Notes under the pieces: model-generated
Told to the model about the DNA's origin: nothing
Databases searched by the model: none
The model's input: only the letters and a program-made list of their open reading frames with translations
Program-made: the position numbers and the translations under genes
Shown here: piece by piece, positions 1 to 11,227 of the stretch
Layout of the letters: every line of letters begins with the position of its first letter
How positions within the stretch are numbered: the first letter of the stretch is position 1
Assembly (NCBI RefSeq): GCF_963664915.1
Contig: NZ_OY761810.1
Location: forward strand, 1,564,661-1,628,660
Reading direction: 5' to 3'
Length of the DNA: 64,000 bases
From: an uncultured Caproiciproducens sp.
GTDB taxonomy: Bacteria; Bacillota; Clostridia; Oscillospirales; Acutalibacteraceae

Positions 1-102
1 CAGGCGGCGCTTTATGAAATTATGGGCATATTTTCACGTTTAGGAGCAAATTTTGACGGTCAGATTCATTATTACTATCTATGCTTTTCTAAACCGGTAT
101 AA
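1..102 (+). CDS. 3' end of an unidentified gene (partial)
   Basis: An open frame runs from the first base to a TAA at 100-102 and encodes 33 residues rich in aromatic and hydrophobic amino acids, ending in SKPV. It is followed about 87 bp later by a strong hairpin with a T-run, which fits the end of a real plus-strand gene whose start lies left of the window. No family can be recognised from so short a tail. It could also be chance open frame. Confidence 0.4.
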   Translation, partial: QAALYEIMGIFSRLGANFDGQIHYYYLCFSKPV

Positions 103-188
103 TCTTACGGCCTTTTTAGTTTACCGAGAATTTTTTATTCTTCAATATATTCCGAATACTCTTTTGTGCGTGAAAAAGGCGTTAATCT

Positions 189-222
189 AAAGGGCATCGA
201 AAATGAATTCGATGCCCTTTTT
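189..222 (+). terminator. Rho-independent terminator, possibly bidirectional
   Basis: A perfect 12-bp inverted repeat (AAAGGGCATCGA / TCGATGCCCTTT) with an 8-nt loop is followed by a T-run on the plus strand and preceded by A's. It sits between the partial gene at the window start and the 3' end of the collagen-like gene at 289, so it may serve both. Confidence 0.8.
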
Positions 223-288
223 GAAGATAACGCTATTTTATTTTCCTGAGATTATTTTTTGAGCCGCCATACTATTGGAAGGAAAACC

Positions 289-3381
<3,093 letters not shown>

Positions 3382-3702
3382 TTGATCAAACCTTCTTTTG
3401 TAAAATAAAACTTTTTCATTAATTCACTTAGAATAAGGTCTCAAAGTAATTTGATATATTTCTTACATGCATTACATTAATATAATATGTGATGGCTCAA
3501 GGCTTGCTACCGGAGTACCACAAAACAACCGCCGCCGCATCAACCATGATGCGGCGGCGGTTGTGAGTAAATTTATGATTAAGTTAGTTGTGATTGTGGG
3601 CAGTTAAGCAATCTCACGGATAAAACTGTTCTTTCCTTGAGGTGCAGTTTATTATAATCAATGGCATGCTTGTAATTTGCTGTTGCAGAATTTTTGTTAT
3701 CG
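3382..3702. other. Intergenic region upstream of the collagen-like gene
   Basis: 321 bases between two minus-strand genes. It holds the hairpin at 3525-3564 and, nearer the collagen-like gene, an AT-rich stretch. On the minus strand the string CATATTATA (about 3482-3490) matches the -10 shape of mother-cell sporulation promoters (CATA-N3-TA), but I could not find a convincing partner -35, so late-sporulation control is only a suggestion. Confidence 0.4.
3525..3564 (-). terminator. Strong GC-rich terminator hairpin after the ABC exporter operon
   Basis: Perfect 18-bp inverted repeat with a 4-nt loop, containing four tandem GCC/GGC units in each arm. Read on the minus strand the stem is followed by TTTTGTGG, so it most likely ends transcription from the ABC exporter operon whose last gene stops at 3703. 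Confidence 0.8.
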
Positions 3703-4866
3703 CTAGTTATCGCTCGTCCTTTTTTTCTTTCCCACTGCCAGCGACACCGCAAAAAACGCAAGTGCGAAGCCGAATTCGATCAGAATATAATGAAATATTT
3801 GTTGGAGATTAGAAGCATTAAGGTCTGTCAAGGCAGCAATCTGGTTGTTTGCCTTTACATACCAGTAAGTCGGGGTGAAACTGGCAATTTTCAGCACGGT
3901 ATTATTTAGCAGCTCCTGAGAAACGAATACTCCGCTGATGAAGCACGGGCCAAGCGTGACCACATTGCAGACCGCCGATATTGCGTTGCGGTTTTTAAGC
4001 AGATTTCCAATCAGGAAGCTGACGCTCGAAGCGCAAAGGGTAAATATAATCGAATTCAGGAGGAAATACGCAAAATTGCCATTCGAATCGGCCCGTATGC
4101 CCATCACCATTCCAACGCCCACCATGATTGCCCAGCAGGAAAAAGTAAATACAAAGTTGGCCAAAATAAACTGAAGGTTCATGCGGCCGGCACTGACCGG
4201 CGAACAGAAATTTCTGCGGCTTAGGTCTTTGTTGTTGAAAACAAGCATAATCGCCGATATTCCTAAAATCAATATTGAAAAAAGAGCATAGGAAAGATAG
4301 TTGAAATAATTCTTGGTAAAATCGGTATCAGAATTGGCTTGAACATTTTTTAGGTCAACAGGGACATTGACTGTCAAATCTGTTTTTAGATGCTGAACCA
4401 GCTCTTCCTGGGTAATTCCCTTGATATTTTTAACATAAAGTCTGGCATTGTTAAAATACTGGTTGATGCTAATATCAATATAAGCATTGCTGACAGAGCC
4501 GGGTACGGTTGTTTTTTGAATCTGTATATCCTCCCCCCGCATGAAGGCCTGGGTAAAACCATTGGGGATTCGAATAATGCAGGTAACATTTCGAAAATAA
4601 AGGGCATCCTGAAGCTTTTCCGTTTCATCCGGTATATTTACATAAACCGCGTTTTTGGAAAGCTCCTGCTTAAAACCGTCAATCAAGGGGCTGCTTTCCT
4701 CACTGATAAAGGCGACGCTTGCTTTTTGAGAAGTAAAGCTTGTCGGCTGACTTTTTGAGGCATTCGCTGCAAAAAGAACGGATATGCCCAAGAAGATTAC
4801 AACATAGATCATCATGGAAGGCAGGTTCTTCTTAACAATCTTCATGCAAAGTTTAAAGACTGGCAT
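3703..4866 (-). CDS. ABC-2 type exporter permease (second permease of the pair)
   Basis: 387 residues with the ABC-2 permease layout: one N-terminal membrane helix (about 15-35), a large extracytoplasmic domain (about 45-190) and five hydrophobic segments in the C-terminal half. Homologous to the preceding permease; the two probably form a heterodimer driven by the ATPase at 6005. The start at 4866 has AGGAGG seven bases upstream and overlaps the upstream permease by 14 bp, so the two are translationally coupled. Substrate unknown; such exporters beside NarL-type two-component systems often move antimicrobial peptides, lipids or drugs. The C-terminus is strongly basic (KKKRTSDN). Confidence 0.85.
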   Translation of the reverse strand: MPVFKLCMKIVKKNLPSMMIYVVIFLGISVLFAANASKSQPTSFTSQKASVAFISEESSPLIDGFKQELSKNAVYVNIPDETEKLQDALYFRNVTCIIRIPNGFTQAFMRGEDIQIQKTTVPGSVSNAYIDISINQYFNNARLYVKNIKGITQEELVQHLKTDLTVNVPVDLKNVQANSDTDFTKNYFNYLSYALFSILILGISAIMLVFNNKDLSRRNFCSPVSAGRMNLQFILANFVFTFSCWAIMVGVGMVMGIRADSNGNFAYFLLNSIIFTLCASSVSFLIGNLLKNRNAISAVCNVVTLGPCFISGVFVSQELLNNTVLKIASFTPTYWYVKANNQIAALTDLNASNLQQIFHYILIEFGFALAFFAVSLAVGKKKRTSDN

Positions 4867-5992
4867 ATTTCTGCCTCCTTATAATCAAATAGGACACAGT
4901 ACAAAAAACGATGATGAAACCGCCCAAAATGCCCATATTCAGTGCATACCGGTTAAAGGTGTCATAATAATAAAGAGAGTAAAATGCGTCCGTAAGCAGG
5001 TTCACCGGATTCAAGTAGGAAAGAATCGGAACTTTTTGTGCCACAATGTATTTAATATCCTGATACATCATTCCCGCAAGGAAGGAACCGGTCATAGAAA
5101 CTGCCAGCATAATGGCAACCTTGATTCCTTCCCCTTTGGGGACCAAGGCGCTGACAAACGCTCCGAATAAAATTCCTATTACACTGCCGACGAAGGTCGT
5201 AAGCAGCACAAGTCCGGTTTTTGCACCAAAGTCGATATTCAGACCAAAGCGCAGGTAAGCAAGCAGAATAAGCAGCTCGGCAAAATGCACCAGCAGTGAC
5301 GCGCACATACTGACTAGAAATATCTTCAGTTTATGCACCGGAGCAATATTCACTCTGGCAGCGCGCTGCGAAATGTTTGCCAGAATATCGGTAACCTCCT
5401 TCATCCCAAAGAATCCACCGTACAAGCATGCCATGGCGATTAAAGAATAGAAGTAATTTAGAACAGTGTTTGGCTCGGCGCTGTTACCGGACACTTCCCG
5501 GGTATACTCTTTCTGATTCTCAAGATCGTTGAGCAAGCCGCTTTGCACCGAAGCGGGGTTCTGATTGATGATTGATTTTGTGACAGAAAAAGTTTTTTTA
5601 TAGCTTTCAAGGAAAGATTTAATAATATTCTGGCTGAGTCCCGAATCATTGACAGTCAGTCTGATTTCGGAATCAACCGTAATATATCCCTTGATTTTGC
5701 CGTCGTTCAGCAATTTACCGGCTTCCTGACTTGTTGCAGCAGTTAGGTTGAACATCCGGCCGCTGCCTTTCGATGCGTTTTCCAGAACCGGTTTGAAATC
5801 CTTGTTCTGCTGGTATCCGGCATCGTTCACAACCGCAATATCGATGGGGTGAAATGTTTCCACACTATTCAGATTGGCAAAAGCCATGTTGAAGAACGTG
5901 GCCAGAATCAGCGGGAACATCAGGGTCCAAAATATCGTCTGTCTGTCGCGAAGCAGGCATTTGAGCCTTGTGGTGAAAATATGAGCGGACAT
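4853..5992 (-). CDS. ABC-2 type exporter permease (first permease of the pair)
   Basis: 379 residues, ABC-2 membrane family. An N-terminal helix (RQTIFWTLMFPLILATFF, about 17-34) is followed by an extracytoplasmic domain to about residue 180 and a run of five or six membrane helices. The gene follows the ATPase by 12 bp with AGGAGG at seven-base spacing and overlaps the next permease. It is expected to form the membrane channel of the exporter with that neighbour. Nothing in the sequence identifies the cargo. Confidence 0.85.
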   Translation of the reverse strand: MSAHIFTTRLKCLLRDRQTIFWTLMFPLILATFFNMAFANLNSVETFHPIDIAVVNDAGYQQNKDFKPVLENASKGSGRMFNLTAATSQEAGKLLNDGKIKGYITVDSEIRLTVNDSGLSQNIIKSFLESYKKTFSVTKSIINQNPASVQSGLLNDLENQKEYTREVSGNSAEPNTVLNYFYSLIAMACLYGGFFGMKEVTDILANISQRAARVNIAPVHKLKIFLVSMCASLLVHFAELLILLAYLRFGLNIDFGAKTGLVLLTTFVGSVIGILFGAFVSALVPKGEGIKVAIMLAVSMTGSFLAGMMYQDIKYIVAQKVPILSYLNPVNLLTDAFYSLYYYDTFNRYALNMGILGGFIIVFCTVSYLIIRRQKYASL

Positions 5993-6004
5993 TAGTCTTC
6001 CTCC

Positions 6005-6937
6005 TTAATCCCTGAGCTGTTTCCCGGTGATTTCCAAAAACACGTCGTTGAGCGTCGGCAGTTCGGAATAAATTCTGCCGAAACTGATTTCGTGCTTTCT
6101 TAAAAAGTCCAGCACGGCTTCCAAATTATTTTTACCCTTGCTTGATTTAATCACCAGAAGGTTGTCGCTGTAATCCACCGAAGAAATGTTGGGCAACCTT
6201 CTCAATTCAATTAAATTTTCCTTGCTGATAGAAAATGTTTCGACCGTAATCTTTTCGCCAAGCGTAATCATGGCCTTCAGTTCTTCCTTCGTACCGGAAG
6301 CGATAATCCTGCCTTTATCCATAATCACAATTCTGGTGCAGATCTGCTCGACTTCTTCCATATAGTGCGAGGTATATATAATGGTTGCGCCCTGTCGGTT
6401 CAGCCGTTCGATTCCTTCCAGAATTTTGTTGCGGCTCTGCGGGTCGACGGCGACCGTCGGTTCGTCCAGAATAATCAGCTTTGGCTTGTGCGCAATGCCG
6501 CATGCGATGTTGAGCCTGCGCAGCAGGCCGCCGCTTAGCTTTTTAGGATAAAACTTTCGAAAATCCTGAAGTCCTACAAAATCTATGGCCTCTTCCACAA
6601 GCTTTTTTCGGTCCGCTTTGTTCGGGATATAAAGACTGCAGAAATAATCGATATTTTCATATACTGTAAGCTCTTCAAATATCGCAACATTCTGCATGAT
6701 TACACCGATATCCTGCTTGATGTTATAGGCGTCCGGCGCCATGGGCTTTCCGAAAATCTCGATCTCGCCCTTGTCGTATTTCAACAGGGACAGAATGCAG
6801 TTGATGGCGGTTGTTTTCCCTGAGCCGTTCGGTCCGAGCAGGCCGAATACTTCGCCTTTGTTGACTTCCAGGGAAAGGTGGTCCAGCGCAAGCAAATCAC
6901 CGTATCTTTTTACCAGATTGTTTACTTTAATAACCAT
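6005..6937 (-). CDS. ABC exporter ATP-binding protein
   Basis: 310 residues. Walker A GPNGSGKTT (about 35-43), signature LSGGLLRRLNIA (about 134-145) and Walker B LIILDEPT are all intact, followed by a roughly 80-residue C-terminal extension typical of DrrA/CcmA-type exporters. In the signature the usual Q after LSGG is replaced by L. First gene of the three-gene exporter operon; the ribosome site AAGGAGG lies directly upstream. It energises the two ABC-2 permeases downstream. It is divergent from the histidine kinase at 7152, which suggests that system controls it. Confidence 0.9.
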   Translation of the reverse strand: MVIKVNNLVKRYGDLLALDHLSLEVNKGEVFGLLGPNGSGKTTAINCILSLLKYDKGEIEIFGKPMAPDAYNIKQDIGVIMQNVAIFEELTVYENIDYFCSLYIPNKADRKKLVEEAIDFVGLQDFRKFYPKKLSGGLLRRLNIACGIAHKPKLIILDEPTVAVDPQSRNKILEGIERLNRQGATIIYTSHYMEEVEQICTRIVIMDKGRIIASGTKEELKAMITLGEKITVETFSISKENLIELRRLPNISSVDYSDNLLVIKSSKGKNNLEAVLDFLRKHEISFGRIYSELPTLNDVFLEITGKQLRD

Positions 6938-7017
6938 GTGGAATGCCTCCTTGCTTTCGATGATACGATTGTACCTTAGTCGGGGTGCTGTTTGGAAGTG
7001 TTGAAAGTCAGAACTTC

Positions 7018-7035
7018 ACGTGACAAATGTCATGA
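7018..7035. promoter_or_regulatory. Candidate response-regulator operator in the divergent promoter region
   Basis: TGACA-AA-TGTCA, an inverted repeat with two-base spacing (core 7021-7032), lies between the divergent exporter and two-component operons. NarL/LuxR-type regulators such as the one at 8222 bind short inverted repeats of this sort. The assignment is inference from position and symmetry. Confidence 0.45.
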
Positions 7036-7070
7036 ATTAATATTACTTTTATAAACTGTCTTAAACAGCG

Positions 7071-7099
7071 TTGTGCACTTGCTCAGGAAATGGTAAGAT
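7071..7099 (+). promoter_or_regulatory. SigA-type promoter of the two-component operon
   Basis: TTGTGC-N17-TAAGAT ends about 50 bases before the histidine kinase start. Spacing is optimal and both hexamers match four of six consensus bases. Confidence 0.5.
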
Positions 7100-7151
7100 A
7101 AAACAAAAAGATATCTGTGACCGCGATATTTTGAAATGGGAGTAATCTGTT

Positions 7152-8225
7152 ATGAAGGATTTACCCAATAAAATCATTCTTTTTGCATGTTGTTTTGCTG
7201 CTTACATGCTGTGGCCCCAATGGAGAGAAAATGTGACTCCGGTTCTTGCGGCCGTCATCATTACCGGATTTTTGAGCTATTTTGACAGGGAAAGCGTGCA
7301 TGCCGTATTGACAGTCACCGCAGTAGTATGGAGCCTGTTTTTGCCGGGATTGACGGCTTTTCTGCCCATGATCTGCTATGATCTTTTATTCAGCCGGTAT
7401 CAATTCCTGTGCCTTGCCGCGCTGGTTCCGCTTTTTTCATTGTGGCGCAGCGCCCCGCTGCCAGCCGGCGCAGCCATCACCATACTTCTGATTATAAGCG
7501 GCTGTTTTAAATATTGGGCTGTGACACTGGCAAAGCTGAAAAGCGATTACAATGATATGCGCGACACTACAAAGGAAATAGCAATGCAGCTCAAACAGCA
7601 GAACCGCGACCTCATGGAAAAGCAAGACTATGAAATCAACATCGCTACACTGAACGAACGCAACCGTATTGCACGGGAAATTCATGACAATGTGGGGCAT
7701 TTGCTGTCGAGCTCCATTTTGCAGGTGGGTGCGCTGCTTGCCGTCAATAAAGATGAAAAGATCAGGGAAAACCTACTGGCGGTAAAAGATACTTTGGATG
7801 AAGCGATGAATACCATCCGAACAAGTGTACATGACCTGTATGATGAATCCGTCGACCTGTATGCGCAGGTTTACGAGCTGGTGAAAAAGTTTAAATTCTG
7901 TAAAATTGAATATGATTACGATATCAAAAGCGACCCGGATAAAAGGGTGAAATACGCATTTATTTCAATTGTCAAGGAATCCCTGTCCAACATGATAAAG
8001 CATTCTGACGCGACGTTTGCGTCCATCACATTCCGAGAACATCCGGCGCTTTACCAGCTGATCATTTCCGACGATGGCACGGTAAAAAATTATGATATGG
8101 AAGACGGAATCGGACTGAAAAGTATCACAGAACGAATTCATTCGCTAAACGGAAATATCAATATAACCACCAACAATGGATTTCAGATTTTCATATCCGT
8201 TCCAAAGGAAGGGGCAATTCAATGA
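7152..8225 (+). CDS. Sensor histidine kinase, NarL/DesK type (HisKA_3)
   Basis: 357 residues. About five membrane helices fill residues 5-130 with almost no extracytoplasmic loop, the pattern of intramembrane-sensing kinases. The dimerisation/phosphoacceptor block is ERNRIAREIHDNVGHLLSS (phospho-His in REIHD), then an HATPase domain with an N box (KESLSNMIKHS) and G box (DGIGLKSITERI). The stop overlaps the response regulator start by 4 bp (ATGA). The signal is unknown. Membrane stress or the exporter's own substrate is plausible given the divergent ABC exporter. Confidence 0.9.
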   Translation: MKDLPNKIILFACCFAAYMLWPQWRENVTPVLAAVIITGFLSYFDRESVHAVLTVTAVVWSLFLPGLTAFLPMICYDLLFSRYQFLCLAALVPLFSLWRSAPLPAGAAITILLIISGCFKYWAVTLAKLKSDYNDMRDTTKEIAMQLKQQNRDLMEKQDYEINIATLNERNRIAREIHDNVGHLLSSSILQVGALLAVNKDEKIRENLLAVKDTLDEAMNTIRTSVHDLYDESVDLYAQVYELVKKFKFCKIEYDYDIKSDPDKRVKYAFISIVKESLSNMIKHSDATFASITFREHPALYQLIISDDGTVKNYDMEDGIGLKSITERIHSLNGNINITTNNGFQIFISVPKEGAIQ

Positions 8226-8842
8226 GAGTTTTAATTGTGGATGATGACCGGCTGGTTTCTAATTCGCTGAAAACCATACTGGAAGCGGATGCCGAAATTG
8301 AGGTGGTCGGAACAGGAAGCAGCGGCAAAGAAGCAATCGAACTGTACATTTCCCTAAAACCGGATGTGCTTCTGATGGATATCCGCATGGACGGCATGAC
8401 GGGCATAGAAGTTGCAGAAATATTGCTGAAACAGGACACCGCTGCAAAAATCCTGTTTTTGACAACTTTTTCCGACGATGATTATATTGTCAGGGCGCTT
8501 CAGATCGGGGCAAAGGGATATATCCTAAAGCAGAATTTTGAGAGTATTGTTCCGTCGGTGAAAACCGTTTTCATCGGTCAGCGAGTGTTTGGGGACGAAA
8601 TTATCACGAAAATCCCATCAATGATCAGTGACGGGAATAAAGCGGATTTTAGCGGATTTGGTGTGAGTGATAAAGAAATTGAAATTATTTCACAGGTTGC
8701 GAACGGACTTTCCAATAAGGAGATTTCCGAAAAACTGTTTTTAAGTGAAGGAACCGTGCGCAACTATATCAGCGTGATTCTGGAAAAGCTGAAGCTTCGT
8801 GACAGAACCCAGCTTGCGATTTTTTATTATCGAAATTCATGA
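8222..8842 (+). CDS. Response regulator, NarL/FixJ family
   Basis: 206 residues. A receiver domain (acidic DDD at 7-9, phosphoacceptor Asp53 in LLMDIRMDG, conserved Thr and Lys) is joined to a LuxR-type helix-turn-helix (about 142-200; NGLSNKEISEKLFLSEGTVRNYI). Translationally coupled to the kinase. It is expected to act on the divergent exporter promoter and its own. Confidence 0.93.
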   Translation: MRVLIVDDDRLVSNSLKTILEADAEIEVVGTGSSGKEAIELYISLKPDVLLMDIRMDGMTGIEVAEILLKQDTAAKILFLTTFSDDDYIVRALQIGAKGYILKQNFESIVPSVKTVFIGQRVFGDEIITKIPSMISDGNKADFSGFGVSDKEIEIISQVANGLSNKEISEKLFLSEGTVRNYISVILEKLKLRDRTQLAIFYYRNS

Positions 8843-8870
8843 TCGAAATGGGTCAAAAATTATCACGCCG

Positions 8871-8918
8871 GAGAACAAAGGCATCAAGATCCTTCATCTT
8901 GATGCCTTTGGAGTTCTC
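8871..8918. terminator. Bidirectional terminator hairpin
   Basis: A perfect 14-bp stem (AAAGGCATCAAGAT / ATCTTGATGCCTTT) around CCTTC, extended by GAGAAC/GTTCTC outer arms. It lies between the convergent ends of the response regulator (+) and the Crh-like gene (-) and can end both. Confidence 0.75.
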
Positions 8919-8989
8919 TTATATGAAAGGGTTAAGTTGATTACCTGTCTTTCGCGAAGTAAGTGGGGGATAGAAGATATAAATTTGAA

Positions 8990-9223
8990 TCAGAGTTCTT
9001 CGACAATGAAATTCTTTAGTTTATTTAATATTTCCCTGTTGTCGGAGTGTATATTCAATTGAATCGGCTCCTTCAAATCCATACTGAAAATTCCCATGAT
9101 AGACTTGGCATCAAGAATATGAACACCCTCGATGAGCTCGCAATCCACATTCTCTTTGGAGATAATGGAAGAAAATTTTTTAACCTTATCAACACTGTCG
9201 ATCAGTATTTTTACAGTCATCAT
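8990..9223 (-). CDS. HPr/Crh-like protein without the phosphorylatable His
   Basis: 77 residues with the HPr size and the HPr Ser46 signature (DAKSIMGIFSMDL, Ser at about 40-41). The active-site loop that should read GLHARP is replaced by SVDKVKKFSS, so the EI-dependent His is missing. This is the combination seen in Bacillus Crh, which keeps Ser46 but has Gln at position 15. It is expected to be a regulatory target of HPr kinase rather than a sugar phosphotransfer protein. It lies 20 bp downstream of methylglyoxal synthase, which in B. subtilis is a known Crh target. Two adjacent ATGs (9223 and 9220) could start it. Confidence 0.75.
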   Translation of the reverse strand: MMTVKILIDSVDKVKKFSSIISKENVDCELIEGVHILDAKSIMGIFSMDLKEPIQLNIHSDNREILNKLKNFIVEEL

Positions 9224-9242
9224 AAATGTTAACCATACTTTC

Positions 9243-9737
9243 TTATTTCATTAATTGATTTCTATCGTTTACCCGATCAATGATCTTCTGCTTATAATTA
9301 ATTACTTTGTGTTCATATTCCTGATTCATTAACGTGGAATGAATCATGAAATCGGCAGTTGCTTTATTGTTCGCGATTGGTATGTCATAAACCTGTGCAA
9401 TTCTTAATAAGGCTTTTACATCAGGGTCATGTGGCTGTGCTTCCAATGGGTCCGAAAAAAATATTACAAAGTTGATATTACCTTCAACAATTTTGGCACC
9501 GATTTGTTGATCTCCTCCCAAAGGGCCACTGTTGTAACCTTTTATTGGAAGTCCGGTTCTTTCCGCAACAAGCCTTGCCGACGTTCCGGTTCCGCATAAG
9601 AAATGATTCTTCAGGATATCCTGATTTTCCGCGCACCACTCGATTAATTCCTGTTTTTTCCCATCGTGGGCGATTAGAGCAATCGTCTTTTGTTTTTCAA
9701 TTGTAAATGTGATAAATTCATCATTCATAAATTTCAC
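9243..9737 (-). CDS. mgsA: Methylglyoxal synthase
   Basis: 164 residues (family about 130-160). Converts dihydroxyacetone phosphate to methylglyoxal and phosphate, a cytosolic bypass that relieves sugar-phosphate stress. The family blocks are intact: IALIAHDGKK, CGTGTSARL, the catalytic GPLGGDQQIGA (Asp) and DPLEAQPHDPDVKALLRI with the conserved His-Asp. The frame opens with GTG at 9737; the ATG at 9728 fits the enzyme length as well. It is followed closely by the Crh-like gene, and its product may be controlled by that protein. Confidence 0.93.
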   Translation of the reverse strand: MKFMNDEFITFTIEKQKTIALIAHDGKKQELIEWCAENQDILKNHFLCGTGTSARLVAERTGLPIKGYNSGPLGGDQQIGAKIVEGNINFVIFFSDPLEAQPHDPDVKALLRIAQVYDIPIANNKATADFMIHSTLMNQEYEHKVINYKQKIIDRVNDRNQLMK

Positions 9738-9882
9738 TCATCTTTTCTGATTGTTATTTTTCTGTGAGTTTAAAGCGATTTTCTTTATAAAGCAAATAAG
9801 ATAATTTTATTATTTTACCACATGTTTATCACATCCTAATAGTCATTTTTAGTCTTATGCAAAGCTTGAAAACACGTTGTAC

Positions 9883-10068
9883 TTAATTAAATATAAATAA
9901 TGTATTGATATGCATACCGGGAATACACGCAGCTTGCAAACCTTTTGGCATAAGCGGCGCCGATTCCGCTGGTTGTTCCAGCCATAATATATGGTCTTTC
10001 GGCACCGGACCTTCCATGCAGTAAAATCCAATTTGTTTCCGGTTGTCTTCATTCTTTTGATTTAACAT
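9883..10068 (-). pseudogene. Gene fossil: possible transposase start joined to a dehydrogenase N-terminus
   Basis: A 61-codon open frame whose first half (RKQIGFYCMEGPVPKDHIL) resembles the N-terminus of IS1182/DUF772-type transposases (LVPKDHLLRKI). After about position 9990 a different frame carries RPYIMAGTTSGIGAAYAKRF, which matches the glycine-rich NAD(P)-binding start of short-chain dehydrogenases (TGxxxGIG), then stops. The two similarities meet at one point, as expected for an insertion or deletion scar. Neither part is long enough to be functional. Both identifications rest on short motifs. Confidence 0.4.
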
Positions 10069-10111
10069 CCTTCATCACCTATTTCTATTTTATCACCTTC
10101 TTACCACTAAA

Positions 10112-10148
10112 GAAAGACAAAGTACCTGATTTCGATACTTTGTCTTCC
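10112..10148 (-). terminator. Terminator closing the nif-mod operon
   Basis: An 11-bp inverted repeat (AAGACAAAGTA / TACTTTGTCTT) with an 11-nt loop. On the minus strand the stem runs into a T-rich CTTTCTTTAG. It lies just after modC, the last gene of the long minus-strand operon. Confidence 0.7.
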
Positions 10149-10165
10149 TTATGAACCTAGCGGTT

Positions 10166-11218
10166 TTATTTCGTCATCATTAAAATATCTTTTGGCAAAA
10201 TCTGAAGATGAGTTCGCTGACCGGGTTCGATTATGCCGTGTGTGGAATTTTTATTGCGTTCCCAGCGAATCTGACCGTTCTTCCCGCTGCCGCACTGCAC
10301 CATGAAAATCATCGAAAAGGTGTCTTCTATCATATGGGAAACGGTTCCCGTTACAGTATTGTATTGATCTTCGGCGACGGACGGGATAAAATAATGCGCG
10401 CGGACACCGATGTATCTCAGACTGTCAGGAACCTTTTGTTCCGTGTTTAAAACCACGTTCCAGTCGGTTGCCTCCAATGAGTAATCCGATAGTTTTTTGG
10501 CGGCGGATATATTTTTACATCCGGTCAGAAGAGCGGCGGCAAGGGATTGAGGGTTATTGAAAAGAGCCCACTTCTCACTGACTGTTTCCAGATGACCGTC
10601 GGAAATCACCGCTATTTTATTGCATATCCGGTAAACTTCGTCGCGATTGTGGGAAACAAATAGGGTGGTACCTTCAAACTTTTCCAAAACGCTGCTGATT
10701 TCCTGTTCCATCTGCCAGCGCAAATAGCTGTCCAGAGCGGAAAACGGTTCGTCAAGCATTAAAATTTTCGGTTGTGACGCAAGAATTCGCGCAAGCGCAA
10801 CGCGTTGCTGCTGACCGCCGGAAATTTGTGACGGATACCGGATTTCAAGCCCGTCCAAATAAAATGCTTTTATTTTATCCTGCACAATCCGGCTTTTTTC
10901 TCTTCGGGGGAGCTGAATTCCGGCGGCAATGTTTTCTTCGACCGTCATATTGGGAAACAATGCATAATGTTGAAAAAGGTAACCTGTCCCGCGCTTTTGC
11001 GGTGGCAGGTTAATTTTTTCCTTTGAATCGAACAGTACCCGGCCGTCTAAAACAATTCTGCCTTCGTCGGGTGTTTCCACTCCGGCAATGCATTTGAGCG
11101 TCATGCTTTTTCCGCAGCCGGAAGCGCCGAGAAGGGCTAAAATTTCATTACCCGCTTCAAATTGTACATCGAGCTGAAAATTGCCAAGAGTTTTCTTTAT
11201 ATCTGCGAAAACAGCCAA
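10166..11218 (-). CDS. modC: Molybdate ABC transporter ATP-binding protein
   Basis: 350 residues. Walker A GASGCGKS (about 31-38), signature ISGGQQQRVALARIL and Walker B ILMLDEPFSALD are intact. The C-terminal third is a beta-rich TOBE-like region as in ModC and CysA. In FQHYALFPNMTVEENI the Q-loop is canonical. Last gene of the operon, 9 bp after modB. It powers import of molybdate for the iron-molybdenum cofactor of the upstream nitrogenase. Sulfate or tungstate specificity cannot be excluded from sequence alone, but the nif context makes molybdate much more likely. Confidence 0.9.
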   Translation of the reverse strand: MAVFADIKKTLGNFQLDVQFEAGNEILALLGASGCGKSMTLKCIAGVETPDEGRIVLDGRVLFDSKEKINLPPQKRGTGYLFQHYALFPNMTVEENIAAGIQLPRREKSRIVQDKIKAFYLDGLEIRYPSQISGGQQQRVALARILASQPKILMLDEPFSALDSYLRWQMEQEISSVLEKFEGTTLFVSHNRDEVYRICNKIAVISDGHLETVSEKWALFNNPQSLAAALLTGCKNISAAKKLSDYSLEATDWNVVLNTEQKVPDSLRYIGVRAHYFIPSVAEDQYNTVTGTVSHMIEDTFSMIFMVQCGSGKNGQIRWERNKNSTHGIIEPGQRTHLQILPKDILMMTK

Positions 11219-11227
11219 TTGACCACC

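Larger units (their letters stand above)
9738..10165. other. Intergenic region between modC and mgsA
   Basis: 428 bases containing the AT-rich upstream region of mgsA (about 9740-9850), the fossil described at 9883-10068, and the modC terminator at 10112-10148. No intact gene is visible. Confidence 0.6.

Noticed and set aside
3694-5170. Plus-strand open frames opposite the ABC permease genes
   Set aside because: They mirror the two permease genes, lack start signals and encode no recognisable protein.
9855-10052. The 65-codon open frame as an intact small gene
   Set aside because: It shares the stretch with two out-of-frame gene remnants and has no good ribosome site; it is better read as part of the fossil.
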